DNA of 64,000 nt from Pantoea sp. WMus005 (GTDB lineage: Bacteria > Pseudomonadota > Gammaproteobacteria > Enterobacterales > Enterobacteriaceae), in contig NZ_JACBXU010000001.1 in the NCBI RefSeq assembly GCF_013415305.1, positions 744,001-808,000 on the forward strand, read 5' to 3'. The stretch's first letter is position 1; every line of letters begins with the position of its first letter. The translations under genes were made by a program, and so were the position numbers. The notes under the pieces were generated by a model. It made no database searches. It was not told where the DNA came from and worked only from the letters and a program-made list of their open reading frames with translations. Below are positions 18,841-29,133 of this stretch, piece after piece.

Positions 18841-19338
18841 ATGAATGGAATGGCAACCGTGACAAAAATCGCTGGCGAAACCGTGGGTCAGGAGTTTCTG
18901 GTCTTCACGCTGGGCGACGAAGAATACGGCATCGATATCCTCAAAGTTCAGGAAATTCGCGGTTACGATCAGGTAACACGTATTGCGAATACGCCTGAAT
19001 TCATCCGCGGAGTCACTAACCTGCGCGGTGTTATCGTGCCGATTATCGATCTGCGTGTGAAGTTTGCGCAGCCCGATGTTGAGTACAACGAAAACACCGT
19101 GGTTATTGTGCTGAATCTGGAAAACCGTGTGGTCGGTATTGTGGTTGACGGCGTCTCTGACGTGCTGTCACTGACCCAGGATCAGATTCGTCCTTCACCA
19201 GAGTTCGCTGTGACCATGTCTACCGAGTACATGACGGGTCTGGGTGCACTCGGTGACCGCATGCTGATTCTGGTCGACATCGAGAAGCTGCTGAGCAGCG
19301 ACGAGATGGCGCTGGTTGATAACCTGCGTAGCGCGTAA
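18841..19338 (+). CDS. cheW: Chemotaxis adaptor CheW
   Basis: Couples CheA to chemoreceptors in the polar array. One CheW domain with [31 protein letters not shown] and [11 protein letters not shown]. 165 aa (E. coli 167). It follows cheA by 23 bases in the same operon and is closed by a strong hairpin, so the receptors downstream form separate units. Confidence 0.96.
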   Translation: MNGMATVTKIAGETVGQEFLVFTLGDEEYGIDILKVQEIRGYDQVTRIANTPEFIRGVTNLRGVIVPIIDLRVKFAQPDVEYNENTVVIVLNLENRVVGIVVDGVSDVLSLTQDQIRPSPEFAVTMSTEYMTGLGALGDRMLILVDIEKLLSSDEMALVDNLRSA

Positions 19339-19347
19339 TCGAATCTT

Positions 19348-19373
19348 CACGGGCCAGTTATGGCTGGCCCGTG
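19348..19373 (+). terminator. Hairpin after cheW
   Basis: Perfect 10 bp stem CACGGGCCAG/CTGGCCCGTG with a 6-base loop. Only a short T-run follows (ATAATTT), so termination may be partial. Confidence 0.6.
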
Positions 19374-19429
19374 ATAATTTCCTCATGTGATAATCCCTTT
19401 AAATTCATAGAATAAAGTTACGTCCTCCC

Positions 19430-19456
19430 TAATTTCCTGCGATCACCTGCCGATAA
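19430..19456 (+). promoter_or_regulatory. Putative sigma-28 (FliA) promoter of receptor 1
   Basis: A perfect GCCGATAA -10 preceded at 11 bases by TAATTTCC, a weak match to the TAAAGTTT -35. It is 45 bases before the receptor start. Confidence 0.6.
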
Positions 19457-19500
19457 TCCCTGAGTCACTTTTTAATTACCTACTTTGTTCAGGGTTACTC

Positions 19501-21171
19501 ATGTTAACGAAAATCCGTGTTGTCACCAGCCTGTTACTGGTGTTGCTGGTGTTCGGGCTGTTACAGGCCTTCTCCGGTTCTGTCTTTTACTCCGCATTAA
19601 GTCACGATAAGCAAAACTTCGCCGTATCCCAGCTGGCCATGCAAAATACGCAGGGGCTTAATGATGCCTACATGAGTCTTAACCAGAGCCGTGTATTGCT
19701 GACCCGCATTCAGCTGCGTTTTGCCACCAGTAAACTGGAAGGCAAACCGGCGGATGTTGCTACGCTGTTTGAAGAGAGTCAGCGTTTCCAGCAGGCGGCC
19801 GCGGGCTTCTACAAGGCGTTCAGAGAGACGCCAGAAACCCCAGGAATGGATGAGCAACTCGGCAGCCAGCTTGACCAGCGCTTCAGAGACTATGCGGGCG
19901 CGCTGAGCAGCCTGCAGAGCGCGCTGCAGGTAAACGACATGGTCGCGGCCGCTAAAGCCCCGGTCGCACCGAGCCAGAGTGCATTTCTGACGCTCTACCG
20001 TGAGTGGCGCGCTGACCAGAGTCGTCTGACCAGCCTGGGCGTGGCAGAAAACAGCAGTGCCTATACCCGTATGATGTGGATCCTCTCCATCATTATGGTC
20101 GCGGTGGTGGCGGTGATCGTGCTCTGCTGGTTTGGCCTGCGCAAAATCGTCATAACGCCGCTGAACAGCAGCATTAACCACATCCAGCATATCGCCCAGG
20201 GCGATTTAACCCAGCCGATCGTGGTGGAAGGGCGCAACGAGATGACCCAGCTCGCAGCCAGCCTGCATGATATGCAGCAGTCGCTGGTGCGCACCGTGAC
20301 CAATGTGCGTGAAGGATCGGATGCGATCTTCACCGGCGCCAGTGAGATCGCTAGCGGGAACAATGACCTGTCTGCCCGCACGGAACAGCAGGCTGCCTCA
20401 CTGGAGCAGACGGCGGCCAGCATGGAGCAGCTCACCGCGACCGTGAAGCAGAACGCCGAAAACGCCCGCCAGGCGTCACAGCTGGCACACAGCGCCTCCG
20501 AAACCGCAGAAAAAGGCGGCAACGTAGTGGCGGGTGTGGTGAAAACCATGAGCGAAATCGCTGGCAGCTCGAAGAAGATTGCGGATATCACCAGTGTGAT
20601 TGATGGCATTGCGTTCCAGACCAATATCCTGGCGCTGAATGCAGCGGTTGAGGCAGCGCGTGCCGGGGAACAGGGGCGTGGTTTTGCGGTGGTAGCCGGT
20701 GAAGTGCGGAGTCTGGCGCAGCGCAGCGCCCAGGCAGCTAAAGAGATCAAAGGCCTGATTGATGACTCTGTGAACCGGGTCAATGTGGGTTCACAGCTGG
20801 TCGGCACCGCCGGGGAAACCATGAGCGATATCGTCAGTGCGGTTACGCGCGTCACCGACATCATGGGCGAAATCGCCTCGGCGTCGGACGAGCAGAGTCG
20901 GGGTATCGATCAGGTCGGTCAGGCCGTCACCGAAATGGATCGCGTGACCCAGCAGAACGCCTCGCTGGTAGAGGAGTCCGCAGCGGCGGCGGCCTCGCTG
21001 GAAGATCAGGCCAGCCGGTTAAGCCAGGCCGTGTCGGTCTTCAGAATCAAACGCGAAGCCAGGCAGACGCTGACAAAGCATCTGCCGATTGCCGCGCCCG
21101 CCACGGCGACGCTGGCCACTCGCAAAGCCCTGACGGCACCGGTCAGTGATACGCACTGGGAAACTTTCTGA
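19501..21171 (+). CDS. Methyl-accepting chemotaxis protein (receptor 1 of 3)
   Basis: Transmembrane chemoreceptor (556 aa). TM1 about 9-31, a four-helix-bundle ligand domain (about 32-190) with the Tar/Tsr-like LNQSRVLLTR helix, TM2 about 191-212, HAMP, then the signalling hairpin with its invariant tip [20 protein letters not shown] near 370-390. The C-terminus is HWETF, a variant of the NWETF pentapeptide that tethers CheR and CheB, so it should be a high-abundance, adaptation-assisting receptor. The ligand domain resembles receptor 2 more than receptor 3 (shared TPGxDExLG segment); the ligand is unknown. It has its own sigma-28-type promoter and a downstream hairpin. Confidence 0.93.
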   Translation: MLTKIRVVTSLLLVLLVFGLLQAFSGSVFYSALSHDKQNFAVSQLAMQNTQGLNDAYMSLNQSRVLLTRIQLRFATSKLEGKPADVATLFEESQRFQQAAAGFYKAFRETPETPGMDEQLGSQLDQRFRDYAGALSSLQSALQVNDMVAAAKAPVAPSQSAFLTLYREWRADQSRLTSLGVAENSSAYTRMMWILSIIMVAVVAVIVLCWFGLRKIVITPLNSSINHIQHIAQGDLTQPIVVEGRNEMTQLAASLHDMQQSLVRTVTNVREGSDAIFTGASEIASGNNDLSARTEQQAASLEQTAASMEQLTATVKQNAENARQASQLAHSASETAEKGGNVVAGVVKTMSEIAGSSKKIADITSVIDGIAFQTNILALNAAVEAARAGEQGRGFAVVAGEVRSLAQRSAQAAKEIKGLIDDSVNRVNVGSQLVGTAGETMSDIVSAVTRVTDIMGEIASASDEQSRGIDQVGQAVTEMDRVTQQNASLVEESAAAAASLEDQASRLSQAVSVFRIKREARQTLTKHLPIAAPATATLATRKALTAPVSDTHWETF

Positions 21172-21177
21172 TGTAAA

Positions 21178-21203
21178 GCTGCGCATCCTGCGGGATGCGC
21201 AGC
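21178..21203 (+). terminator. Hairpin after receptor 1
   Basis: 11 bp perfect stem GCTGCGCATCC/GGATGCGCAGC with a TGCG loop and no T-run. It may be a weak terminator or a 3' stabiliser. Confidence 0.5.
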
Positions 21204-21303
21204 ATCCACCCCGTTATTCCTCTGCTTAAAGCCAAACTCAGCAGCTCATGCTGATAAAAATAATTACAAAAGCCACTTCTCTTCTGAAAGCGTCGAAAAG
21301 CGT

Positions 21304-21330
21304 TAACTAATCCCGTCAGTACGCCGATAT
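21304..21330 (+). promoter_or_regulatory. Putative sigma-28 promoter of receptor 2
   Basis: GCCGATAT -10 preceded at 11 bases by TAACTAAT, a weak -35. It is 37 bases before the start. Confidence 0.5.
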
Positions 21331-21366
21331 AGCCGCTGCACCTAAATTAACCTGCAGGGGAACATG

Positions 21367-22929
21367 ATGTTAAAAAGAATAAAAGTGGTGACCAGTTTAA
21401 TCGCAGTCCTGATTATCTTTGGCGCGCTCCAGTTAGTCGCTGGCAGCCTTTTCTGGTCGGCCCTCAATAAAGATAAAGAGTCCTTTGCGCTGTCGCAGGT
21501 CTCTAATCGCAACGTCACCGAGATGACGGATGCCTATATTTCCTTAAACAACAGCCGTACCACACTGAACCGCGGCATGCTGCGCTTACAGACCAGCATG
21601 GCATCACAGATGAATGGCGGTCAGCTTGAGGATCTGATCAATAAAGCCAGTAAGCAGCTGGTGGAAGCGGATCGCCACTTCAAAATCTATTACCATCTGC
21701 CGACAACACCCGGTCTCGATGAGACGCTGGGCGACAAGCTGGAAGCCGATTACGCCAATTACGAAAATGGCCTGAAAGCGATGGTGAAAAGCCTGCAGGC
21801 ACGTGACCTGGAAGGGATGTTTAAACAGAACATAGAACAGAAACAGGTGGCGATGCAGGAGAGTTACAACAAATGGCGTGAGCTCCAGACCGCGCTGTCC
21901 GATAAGGGCATGGCGCAGAACCAGAAAGCCTTTACCCAGATGATGTGGCTGCTGGTCATTATTGGCGTCGCCGTGCTCGCGGTGATTATCTCCTGCTGGT
22001 TTGGCCTGCGTCAGGTGCTGATTCAGCCGTTGCAACAGCTGCTGACACAGATTCGTGCTATCGCCTCTGGCGATTTAACCCAGCCGATTGTAGTGGAAGG
22101 GCGCAATGAGATGAGCCAGCTGGCGGCAGGTATCCATGAGATGCAGCAGTCGCTGGTCATGACGGTGGGTAATGTCCGTGATGGCTCTGATGCCATCTTC
22201 ACCGGTGCCAGCGAAATCGCCGCCGGTAACAACGACCTTTCATCCCGCACCGAAGAGCAGGCTGCCTCACTGGAACAGACTGCAGCCAGCATGGAGCAGC
22301 TCACGGCGACCGTGAAGCAGAATGCGGATAACGCCCGTCAGGCGTCGCAACTGGCCCTGACCGCCTCCGAAACCGCACAACAGGGCGGTAAAGTGGTGGA
22401 CGGCGTGGTCACCACCATGAAAGAGATCGCCGGAAGCTCGAAGAAAATCGCAGACATCATCAGCGTGATTGACGGCATCGCCTTCCAGACCAACATCCTG
22501 GCGCTGAACGCAGCCGTTGAAGCGGCGCGTGCCGGTGAGCAGGGTCGCGGTTTTGCGGTGGTGGCGGGCGAAGTGCGCAGTCTGGCACAGCGCAGCGCCC
22601 AGGCCGCGAAAGAGATCAAAGGCCTGATTGAAGACTCCGTTTCACGCGTCAACAGCGGTTCACTGCAGGTTGAAAGCGCCGGCAGCACCATGAATGAGAT
22701 CGTGGGCGCCGTGACCCGCGTGACCGACATCATGGGTGAAATCGCCTCAGCGTCCGATGAGCAAAGCCGGGGTATTGAGCAGGTCGGACTGGCTGTTACT
22801 GAAATGGATCGCGTGACCCAGCAGAACGCCTCGCTGGTGGAGGAGTCTGCCGCCGCTGCCGCTGCACTGGAGCAGCAGGCCAGCGTACTGACCCAGGCCG
22901 TCTCCGTTTTCAAAATTTCCCGCGCCTGA
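21367..22929 (+). CDS. Methyl-accepting chemotaxis protein (receptor 2 of 3), no tethering tail
   Basis: Chemoreceptor of 520 aa with the same plan as receptor 1: TM1 (about 7-30), helical-bundle ligand domain with LNNSRTTLNRGMLR, TM2 (about 195-215), HAMP, and a signalling hairpin with [20 protein letters not shown]. It stops at VSVFKISRA, directly after the last signalling helix. The flexible linker and NWETF-type pentapeptide are therefore absent, as in low-abundance receptors such as Trg and Tap, and it should need the other receptors for efficient methylation. I use the second of two adjacent ATGs because AGGGG then sits 6 bases upstream and MLKRIKVV aligns with the paralogues. Confidence 0.93.
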   Translation: MLKRIKVVTSLIAVLIIFGALQLVAGSLFWSALNKDKESFALSQVSNRNVTEMTDAYISLNNSRTTLNRGMLRLQTSMASQMNGGQLEDLINKASKQLVEADRHFKIYYHLPTTPGLDETLGDKLEADYANYENGLKAMVKSLQARDLEGMFKQNIEQKQVAMQESYNKWRELQTALSDKGMAQNQKAFTQMMWLLVIIGVAVLAVIISCWFGLRQVLIQPLQQLLTQIRAIASGDLTQPIVVEGRNEMSQLAAGIHEMQQSLVMTVGNVRDGSDAIFTGASEIAAGNNDLSSRTEEQAASLEQTAASMEQLTATVKQNADNARQASQLALTASETAQQGGKVVDGVVTTMKEIAGSSKKIADIISVIDGIAFQTNILALNAAVEAARAGEQGRGFAVVAGEVRSLAQRSAQAAKEIKGLIEDSVSRVNSGSLQVESAGSTMNEIVGAVTRVTDIMGEIASASDEQSRGIEQVGLAVTEMDRVTQQNASLVEESAAAAAALEQQASVLTQAVSVFKISRA

Positions 22930-22947
22930 TTTCCCGCCTTTCACGAT

Positions 22948-22970
22948 GGCGGCGGCGTAAAGCCGCCGCC
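22948..22970 (+). terminator. Hairpin after receptor 2
   Basis: 9 bp all-G/C stem GGCGGCGGC/GCCGCCGCC with a short loop, no T-run. It ends 5 bases before the sigma-28 promoter of receptor 3. Confidence 0.5.
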
Positions 22971-22975
22971 GTACA

Positions 22976-23002
22976 TAAAGTTCCCCCTGACTCCGCCGAT
23001 AA
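22976..23002 (+). promoter_or_regulatory. Sigma-28 (FliA) promoter of receptor 3
   Basis: TAAAGTTC-N11-GCCGATAA: 15 of 16 positions agree with the FliA consensus and the spacing is exact. It is 32 bases before the start codon. Confidence 0.9.
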
Positions 23003-23034
23003 ATAAACACGAATCGCCAACCAACGAGGTGTTT

Positions 23035-24711
23035 ATGTTTAGTCGTGTACGAGTCGTTTCCGGCCTGCTGTGTGTGCTGGCGCTGTTTGCGCTGCTGCAG
23101 CTTTTTTCGGGCGGAATGTTTTTCAAAACTGTCAGTTCAGATAAAGAAAATTTTGCCTATAACCAGCGCCTGAATACCTTGCAACAGGCGATGGGCACCT
23201 CATGGGTTTCGCTGGTTCAGGCACGTAATACGCTTAACCGCGCTGGTATCCGTTTTCTTCAGGATGCCCAGATGTCGGGATCCGGTGCCAGCGTAAAAGA
23301 GCTGGTTGCACTGGCGGGTGAGGAGCTGAAACAGGCTGAAGTCAGCTATCAGATCTTCAACGATAACCTGTCAGAACAGGGGAAGACGGCCGAGAACGTC
23401 CTGGCATTACAGGCGAACTACAAGGCCTATCACGATGCGCTGGCAGAACTGATGGTGTTCTTCACCACCGGTAACTTCAAAGGTTTTGTCGACCAGCCTA
23501 CGCAGAGCTTCCAGGACAAGTTTCAGAAAGAGTACAGCGCCTGGCTGGAGAACAACAAAGCGCTGGCACAGCAGGGCGTTGAAACCAATCAGCAGGCGTA
23601 CAGCCGCTCCATCACGATCGTTATTGCCACGCTGGCTGTGACCTTGCTGATGATTATCCTGGTGTGGAACGTGATGCGTTCAGTGCTGATCCGCCCACTG
23701 CGTCAGAGCATTGAGCATATCCAGCACATCGCGCGCGGCGATCTGACCCAGCCGGTGGAGATTAATGTGCGAAACGAAATCGGTGAGTTACTCACCTCGC
23801 TGCAGCACATGCAGCAGGAACTGGCGCGCACCGTTCGCACCGTGCGTGATGGATCAGATGCCATCTATACCGGTGCCAGCGAAATTTCCATTGGCAATAA
23901 CGATCTCTCTTCGCGTACCGAACAGCAGGCCGCCTCGCTGGAGCAGACCGCTGCCAGCATGGAGCAGCTCACTGCAACGGTGAAACAGAATGCTGAAAAC
24001 GCCCGTCAGGCGTCGAAGCTGGCACTGACCGCCTCTGAAACCGCGCAGCAGGGCGGCAAAGTGGTGGATGGTGTGGTCACCACCATGAAAGAGATTGCTG
24101 GCAGTTCCAGGAAGATTGCCGATATCACCAGTGTGATTGATGGCATCGCTTTCCAGACCAACATCCTGGCGCTGAATGCGGCGGTTGAAGCGGCGCGTGC
24201 CGGTGAACAGGGTCGCGGTTTTGCGGTGGTCGCCGGGGAAGTGCGCAGCCTGGCGCAGCGCAGCGCCCAGGCCGCCAAAGAGATCAAAGGTCTGATCGAA
24301 GATTCCGTTAGCCGCGTTAATACTGGCTCGGTGCTGGTAGAGAGCGCCGGTGACACCATGAGCAACATTGTCAGCGCGGTCACACGCGTGACCGACATTA
24401 TGGGTGAGATCGCCTCCGCATCAGATGAACAGAGCCGTGGCATTGACCAGGTGGGCCTTGCGGTGACGGAGATGGATCGCGTCACGCAACAGAACGCCTC
24501 ACTGGTTGAAGAGTCAGCAGCAGCGGCGGCAGCGCTCGAAGATCAGGCAAGTCACTTAAAACAAGCGGTTTCAGTGTTCAATATTGGTAAAGAATTTGTC
24601 GCTCAGGCCGTTAACAAGACAACGGCGATGAAAACTCTCCAGTCAGAAGCACCGTTAGCCGTTGGTCGTCCGGCTGCTACACGCAGCGACGACAACTGGG
24701 AAACCTTTTAA
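23035..24711 (+). CDS. Methyl-accepting chemotaxis protein, Tsr-like (receptor 3 of 3)
   Basis: Chemoreceptor of 558 aa. The ligand domain follows E. coli Tsr closely: [13 protein letters not shown] (with the Arg residues that bind the serine carboxylate), LKQAE near 105, and [20 protein letters not shown] with [10 protein letters not shown] near 150. Serine sensing is therefore a reasonable inference. TM1 is about 8-30 and TM2 about 192-214, with HAMP and the standard signalling tip. It ends DDNWETF with the full tethering pentapeptide. The ATG at 23035 is preferred over the GTG two codons upstream because CGAGG is then correctly spaced. Followed after 80 bases by cheR, with which it may be co-transcribed. 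Confidence 0.93.
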   Translation: MFSRVRVVSGLLCVLALFALLQLFSGGMFFKTVSSDKENFAYNQRLNTLQQAMGTSWVSLVQARNTLNRAGIRFLQDAQMSGSGASVKELVALAGEELKQAEVSYQIFNDNLSEQGKTAENVLALQANYKAYHDALAELMVFFTTGNFKGFVDQPTQSFQDKFQKEYSAWLENNKALAQQGVETNQQAYSRSITIVIATLAVTLLMIILVWNVMRSVLIRPLRQSIEHIQHIARGDLTQPVEINVRNEIGELLTSLQHMQQELARTVRTVRDGSDAIYTGASEISIGNNDLSSRTEQQAASLEQTAASMEQLTATVKQNAENARQASKLALTASETAQQGGKVVDGVVTTMKEIAGSSRKIADITSVIDGIAFQTNILALNAAVEAARAGEQGRGFAVVAGEVRSLAQRSAQAAKEIKGLIEDSVSRVNTGSVLVESAGDTMSNIVSAVTRVTDIMGEIASASDEQSRGIDQVGLAVTEMDRVTQQNASLVEESAAAAAALEDQASHLKQAVSVFNIGKEFVAQAVNKTTAMKTLQSEAPLAVGRPAATRSDDNWETF

Positions 24712-24791
24712 TCGCCCGTGGCCCGGTCGCCGTTAAGCCGCCGGGCATCGCAGCAGAAAAATAATATAGTCAGTTCGGGCCAGGTGCAGAG

Positions 24792-25664
24792 ATGAAAAAA
24801 TCGACAATTTTAGATCAAAGTGAGACGACAACGCTGCTGTCGCAGATGGTGCAGCGATTACCGCTCTCCGATACGCATTTTCGTCGTATCAGCCAGCTGA
24901 TCTATCAGCGTGCCGGAATCGTACTGGCCGATCACAAGCGCGAGATGGTTTACAACCGTCTGGTTCGTCGCCTGCGTACGCTGAACATCGATGATTTCGG
25001 TCGCTACCTGGCGCTGCTGGAGTCCGATCCGAACAGCGCCGAGTGGCAGGCTTTTATCAACGCGTTGACCACTAACCTGACCGCGTTCTTCCGTGAAGCG
25101 CATCACTTCCCGATTCTGGCGGAGCATGCACGTAAGCGACAGGGCAACTTCAGCGTCTGGAGCACCGCAGCGTCAACCGGCGAAGAACCTTATTCAATCG
25201 CCATGACGCTGGCGGAAGCGCTGGGGACCGGACCGGGTAAGTTCCAGGTTCATGCCAGCGATATCGACACCCAGGTGCTGGAAAAAGCGGTGTCAGGTGT
25301 CTATCGCCAGGAAGAGCTGCGTACGCTGTCACCCGCGCAAATGCAGCGCTACTTTCTGCGTGGCACCGGTCCGCATGCCGGTATGGTGCGGGCGCGCCCC
25401 GAGCTGACCAATATGGTCACTTACGCGCAGCTTAATCTGCTGGCGAATGACTGGGCGCTGCCGGGTCAGTTCGACGCGATTTTCTGTCGCAATGTGATGA
25501 TCTATTTCGATAAAGAGACGCAGGAGAAGATTCTGCGTCGGTTTGTCCCACTGCTGAAGCCGGGCGGCATCCTGTTCGCCGGGCACTCAGAAAACTTCAG
25601 TCAGATCAGTAAAGAGTTCTGGCTGCGCGGGCAAACCGTCTATGGACTGACGAAGGAAAGATGA
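24792..25664 (+). CDS. cheR: Chemotaxis methyltransferase CheR
   Basis: SAM-dependent methylation of receptor glutamates for adaptation. The N-terminal helical domain binds the receptor helices; the catalytic domain has [15 protein letters not shown] (SAM loop), HASDID and [10 protein letters not shown]. The beta-subdomain that binds the NWETF pentapeptide is present (about 165-195). 290 aa (E. coli 286). Its stop overlaps the cheB start region. Confidence 0.95.
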   Translation: MKKSTILDQSETTTLLSQMVQRLPLSDTHFRRISQLIYQRAGIVLADHKREMVYNRLVRRLRTLNIDDFGRYLALLESDPNSAEWQAFINALTTNLTAFFREAHHFPILAEHARKRQGNFSVWSTAASTGEEPYSIAMTLAEALGTGPGKFQVHASDIDTQVLEKAVSGVYRQEELRTLSPAQMQRYFLRGTGPHAGMVRARPELTNMVTYAQLNLLANDWALPGQFDAIFCRNVMIYFDKETQEKILRRFVPLLKPGGILFAGHSENFSQISKEFWLRGQTVYGLTKER

Positions 25665-26713
25665 TGAGCAAAATCACCGTGATGTGCGTAGATGACTCTG
25701 CGCTGATGCGGCAGTTGATGACCGAGATCATCAACAGTCATCCGGATATGGAGATGGTCGCTACGGCGCCCGATCCGCTGGTTGCCCGCGATTTGATTAA
25801 GCAGTTCAATCCGCAGGTGCTGACGCTGGATGTGGAAATGCCGCGCATGGATGGCCTCGATTTCCTCGAAAAACTGATGCGGTTACGGCCAATGCCGGTG
25901 GTGATGGTTTCATCGCTGACCGGAAAAGGCTCCGAAATTACGCTGCGCGCGCTGGAGCTGGGAGCGGTGGATTTTGTCACCAAACCCCAGCTCGGCATCC
26001 GCGAAGGGATGCTGGCGTACAGCCAGATGATTGGCGACAAAATTCGTGCGGCTTCCCGTGCCCGTCTGCACAACCGGACAGCGATGCCGGTGCCAGCGAC
26101 ACTGAAAGCCGGTCCGCTATTGAGTAGTGAGAAGCTGATTGCGATTGGCTCCTCAACCGGTGGAACCGAGGCCATTCGCCATGTGCTGCAGCCGTTACCG
26201 GCGACCAGCCCGGCACTGCTGATTACCCAGCATATGCCACCAGGCTTTACCCGCTCTTTTGCCGAGCGTCTGAATAAGCTGTGTCAGATTACGGTGAAAG
26301 AAGCCGAAGATGGTGAGCGTATCCTGCCGGGCCACGCCTATATCGCGCCAGGCGCAATGCACATGGAGCTGGCCCGAAGTGGTGCCAACTATGTGGTGAA
26401 ACTGAATGAAGGGCCACCGGTTAACCGGCACAAACCCTCTGTGGATGTGCTGTTTAAATCGGTGGCAACGTACGCCGGACGAAATGCGGTAGGAGTCATC
26501 CTTACCGGAATGGGCAACGACGGTGCGGCCGGCATGCTGGAAATGCATCGGGCAGGCGCCTGGACTATCGCCCAGAACGAAGCCAGCTGTGTGGTATTTG
26601 GCATGCCGCGTGAGGCCATCGCCACAGGCGGCGTGAGCGAAGTCGTAGATTTAAGCAACATCAGCCAGCACATGCTGGCGAAAATTAGCGCCGGACAGGC
26701 ATTGCGTATTTAA
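25664..26713 (+). CDS. cheB: Chemotaxis methylesterase/deamidase CheB
   Basis: Removes methyl groups from receptors when phosphorylated by CheA, and deamidates receptor glutamines. The receiver domain has Asp10-Asp11 and phospho-Asp56 ([12 protein letters not shown]). The C-terminal esterase domain has the catalytic serine in GSSTGG, His in QHMPPGF and Asp in GMGNDGAAG. Using the second ATG (MSKITV, overlapping the cheR stop as TGATG) gives 349 aa, the E. coli length; the ATG one codon earlier is also possible. Confidence 0.95.
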   Translation: MSKITVMCVDDSALMRQLMTEIINSHPDMEMVATAPDPLVARDLIKQFNPQVLTLDVEMPRMDGLDFLEKLMRLRPMPVVMVSSLTGKGSEITLRALELGAVDFVTKPQLGIREGMLAYSQMIGDKIRAASRARLHNRTAMPVPATLKAGPLLSSEKLIAIGSSTGGTEAIRHVLQPLPATSPALLITQHMPPGFTRSFAERLNKLCQITVKEAEDGERILPGHAYIAPGAMHMELARSGANYVVKLNEGPPVNRHKPSVDVLFKSVATYAGRNAVGVILTGMGNDGAAGMLEMHRAGAWTIAQNEASCVVFGMPREAIATGGVSEVVDLSNISQHMLAKISAGQALRI

Positions 26714-26752
26714 CAAGCCCGTCCCGCCGGGCGAGACAACTCAGGAGTAGAT

Positions 26753-27142
<390 letters not shown>

Positions 27143-27151
27143 GGGGATGTG

Positions 27152-27793
27152 ATGAGCGACTTTCCGAAACCAACTGAGGATGCCGCGGCACCCGACATCA
27201 TTTCACGCATTGGCTCTCTGACGCGCATGCTGCGCGACAGTCTGCGCGAGCTGGGGCTGGATAAAGCCATTGCCGATGCAGCTGAAGCCATTCCTGATGC
27301 TCGCGATCGTCTGGATTATGTTGTGCAGATGACGGCGCAGGCCGCCGACCGTGCGTTGAACTGTGTCGAAGCAGCACAACCCCATCAGGATAAGATGGAA
27401 GCCGGAGCAACGCAGCTGAAAGGGCGTTGGGATGAGTGGTTTGAGAACCCGATTGAACTGGGTGATGCGCGGGAGTTGGTGACGGATACACGCGAATTCC
27501 TCACCGCCGTGCCAGAACACACCGCCTTTACGAACAAGCAGCTGCTTGAAATCATGATGGCGCAGGATTTCCAGGACCTTACGGGTCAGGTTATCAAGCG
27601 CATGATGGATGTGATCCAGGAAATTGAGCGCCAGCTGTTAATGGTGTTGCTGGAGAACATGCCAGAAGTCAGCGCTGAGAAGCGTCAGGTTGGCAACAGC
27701 CTGCTGAACGGTCCGCAGATCCACAACGATGCCCCCGGCGTCGTGGCGAACCAGGATCAGGTTGATGACCTGCTGGACAGCTTAGGCTTCTAA
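27152..27793 (+). CDS. cheZ: CheY-P phosphatase CheZ
   Basis: Dephosphorylates CheY-P. The long four-helix-bundle protein carries the catalytic [17 protein letters not shown] segment (Asp143/Gln147 region). The C-terminal CheY-binding helix [12 protein letters not shown] is identical to the E. coli tail. I choose the ATG at 27152, 5 bases after AAGGGG, over the GTG one codon upstream; this gives 213 aa. Last gene before two hairpins and the flhBAE operon. Confidence 0.95.
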   Translation: MSDFPKPTEDAAAPDIISRIGSLTRMLRDSLRELGLDKAIADAAEAIPDARDRLDYVVQMTAQAADRALNCVEAAQPHQDKMEAGATQLKGRWDEWFENPIELGDARELVTDTREFLTAVPEHTAFTNKQLLEIMMAQDFQDLTGQVIKRMMDVIQEIERQLLMVLLENMPEVSAEKRQVGNSLLNGPQIHNDAPGVVANQDQVDDLLDSLGF

Positions 27794-27797
27794 GTTT

Positions 27798-27862
27798 CGT
27801 CCGCCTGCGGACGGGCAAAACCGCTGCAAAATAAACTAAACAGGGTCACCTTTGGGTGACCC
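27798..27862 (+). terminator. Two hairpins between cheZ and flhB
   Basis: CGTCCG/CGGACG (27798-27813) and a perfect 8 bp GGGTCACC/GGTGACCC stem (27843-27862) followed by a C/T-rich tract without a long T-run. Probably the end of the cheZ transcript, though efficiency is uncertain. Confidence 0.55.
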
Positions 27863-27981
27863 CGTTCTGCATTGTCAGATCCATCCCCGAAAGAACGCCT
27901 GTTTCCCCCTTCTTATCTCCGCTTTAACTTAAGCCAGATTTGGCATCCTAAGCTCAGAATTCCTGCCAACCGAGGTTTGTC

Positions 27982-29133
27982 GTGGCTGAAGATAGCGACG
28001 AAGACAAAACAGAATCGCCCACGGCCCATCGACTTGAGAAAGCGCGTGAAGAGGGCCAGATTCCGCGTTCGCGCGAACTGACATCTGTACTGATGCTGCT
28101 GGCCGGCATCATGATCCTGTGGATAGGCGGCAACATGATGGCGCACCGGCTGGCGGCGATGGTCGCAACCGGGCTCCGTTTTGACCACGGCATGGTCAGA
28201 GATGACAAAGTTATCGTCGGTCACATCGGCAGCCTGATCACTCAGGCACTGATGGCGCTGCTGCCATTGATGGGCGGTCTGGTGCTGGTGGCGATTGCCG
28301 CGCCCATGCTGCTGGGCGGTATCGTTTTCAGCGGTAAATCGATCAAGTTCGACCCGAAGAAGATGAGCCCGATGGCCGGTTTCAAGCGGATGTTTGCTGC
28401 TCAGGCCTGGACCGAACTGTTTAAAGGCATCCTTAAGACTATTCTGGTCGGCTCGGTGGGCTGGTGGTACATCTGGAGCCACTGGCCTGAGATGCTGCGG
28501 CTGATCAGCGAAGCCCCTGTCACCGCGCTGATTCACGGCATGGAGATGATTGCGATTTGCTGTTCGCTGGTGATGCTGGGCCTGATCCCGATGGTGGGGT
28601 ATGACGTCTTCTGGCAGCTATACAGCCACTTTAAAAAGCTGAAGATGTCGATGCAGGAAATCCGCGACGAGCATAAGCAGCAGGAAGGTGACCCGCACGT
28701 TAAAGGGCGTATCCGTCAACAGATGCGCGCCGCTGCGCGCCGCAGGATGATGGCGGATGTACCGAAAGCGGATGTCATCGTCACCAACCCGACGCACTAC
28801 TCGGTGGCACTGCAGTACAACGAGAAGAAGATGAGTGCGCCGAAGGTTGTTGCGAAAGGCGCGGGTGAGATCGCCCTGAGAATTCGTGAACTGGCTGCTG
28901 AACACCGCATTCCGGTTCTGGAAGCACCGCCGCTGGCGCGTGCGTTATACCGACATACCGAAATTGGTCAGCACATACCCGGCGCGCTCTATGCGGCCGT
29001 GGCCGAAGTGCTGGCATGGGTCTGGCAGTCACGTCGCTGGAAGCGCGAAGGCGGCCTGATCCCAACCAAACCAAAAGACCTGCCGGTCCCGGCAGAGATG
29101 GACTTTGCAGGAGAGAACAACAACGATGGCTAA
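27982..29133 (+). CDS. flhB: Flagellar export switch protein FlhB
   Basis: Inner-membrane component of the flagellar type III export gate that switches substrate from rod/hook to filament proteins. The N-terminal TPHR-type motif is SPTAHRLEKAREEGQIPRSR, followed by four membrane helices (to about 210). The cytoplasmic domain has the self-cleavage motif NPTH with Asn269-Pro270, the E. coli numbering, and a basic tail. 383 aa (E. coli 382). GTG start. The 3' end overlaps flhA by 8 bases. I did not find a clear FlhDC box upstream. Confidence 0.96.
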   Translation: MAEDSDEDKTESPTAHRLEKAREEGQIPRSRELTSVLMLLAGIMILWIGGNMMAHRLAAMVATGLRFDHGMVRDDKVIVGHIGSLITQALMALLPLMGGLVLVAIAAPMLLGGIVFSGKSIKFDPKKMSPMAGFKRMFAAQAWTELFKGILKTILVGSVGWWYIWSHWPEMLRLISEAPVTALIHGMEMIAICCSLVMLGLIPMVGYDVFWQLYSHFKKLKMSMQEIRDEHKQQEGDPHVKGRIRQQMRAAARRRMMADVPKADVIVTNPTHYSVALQYNEKKMSAPKVVAKGAGEIALRIRELAAEHRIPVLEAPPLARALYRHTEIGQHIPGALYAAVAEVLAWVWQSRRWKREGGLIPTKPKDLPVPAEMDFAGENNNDG

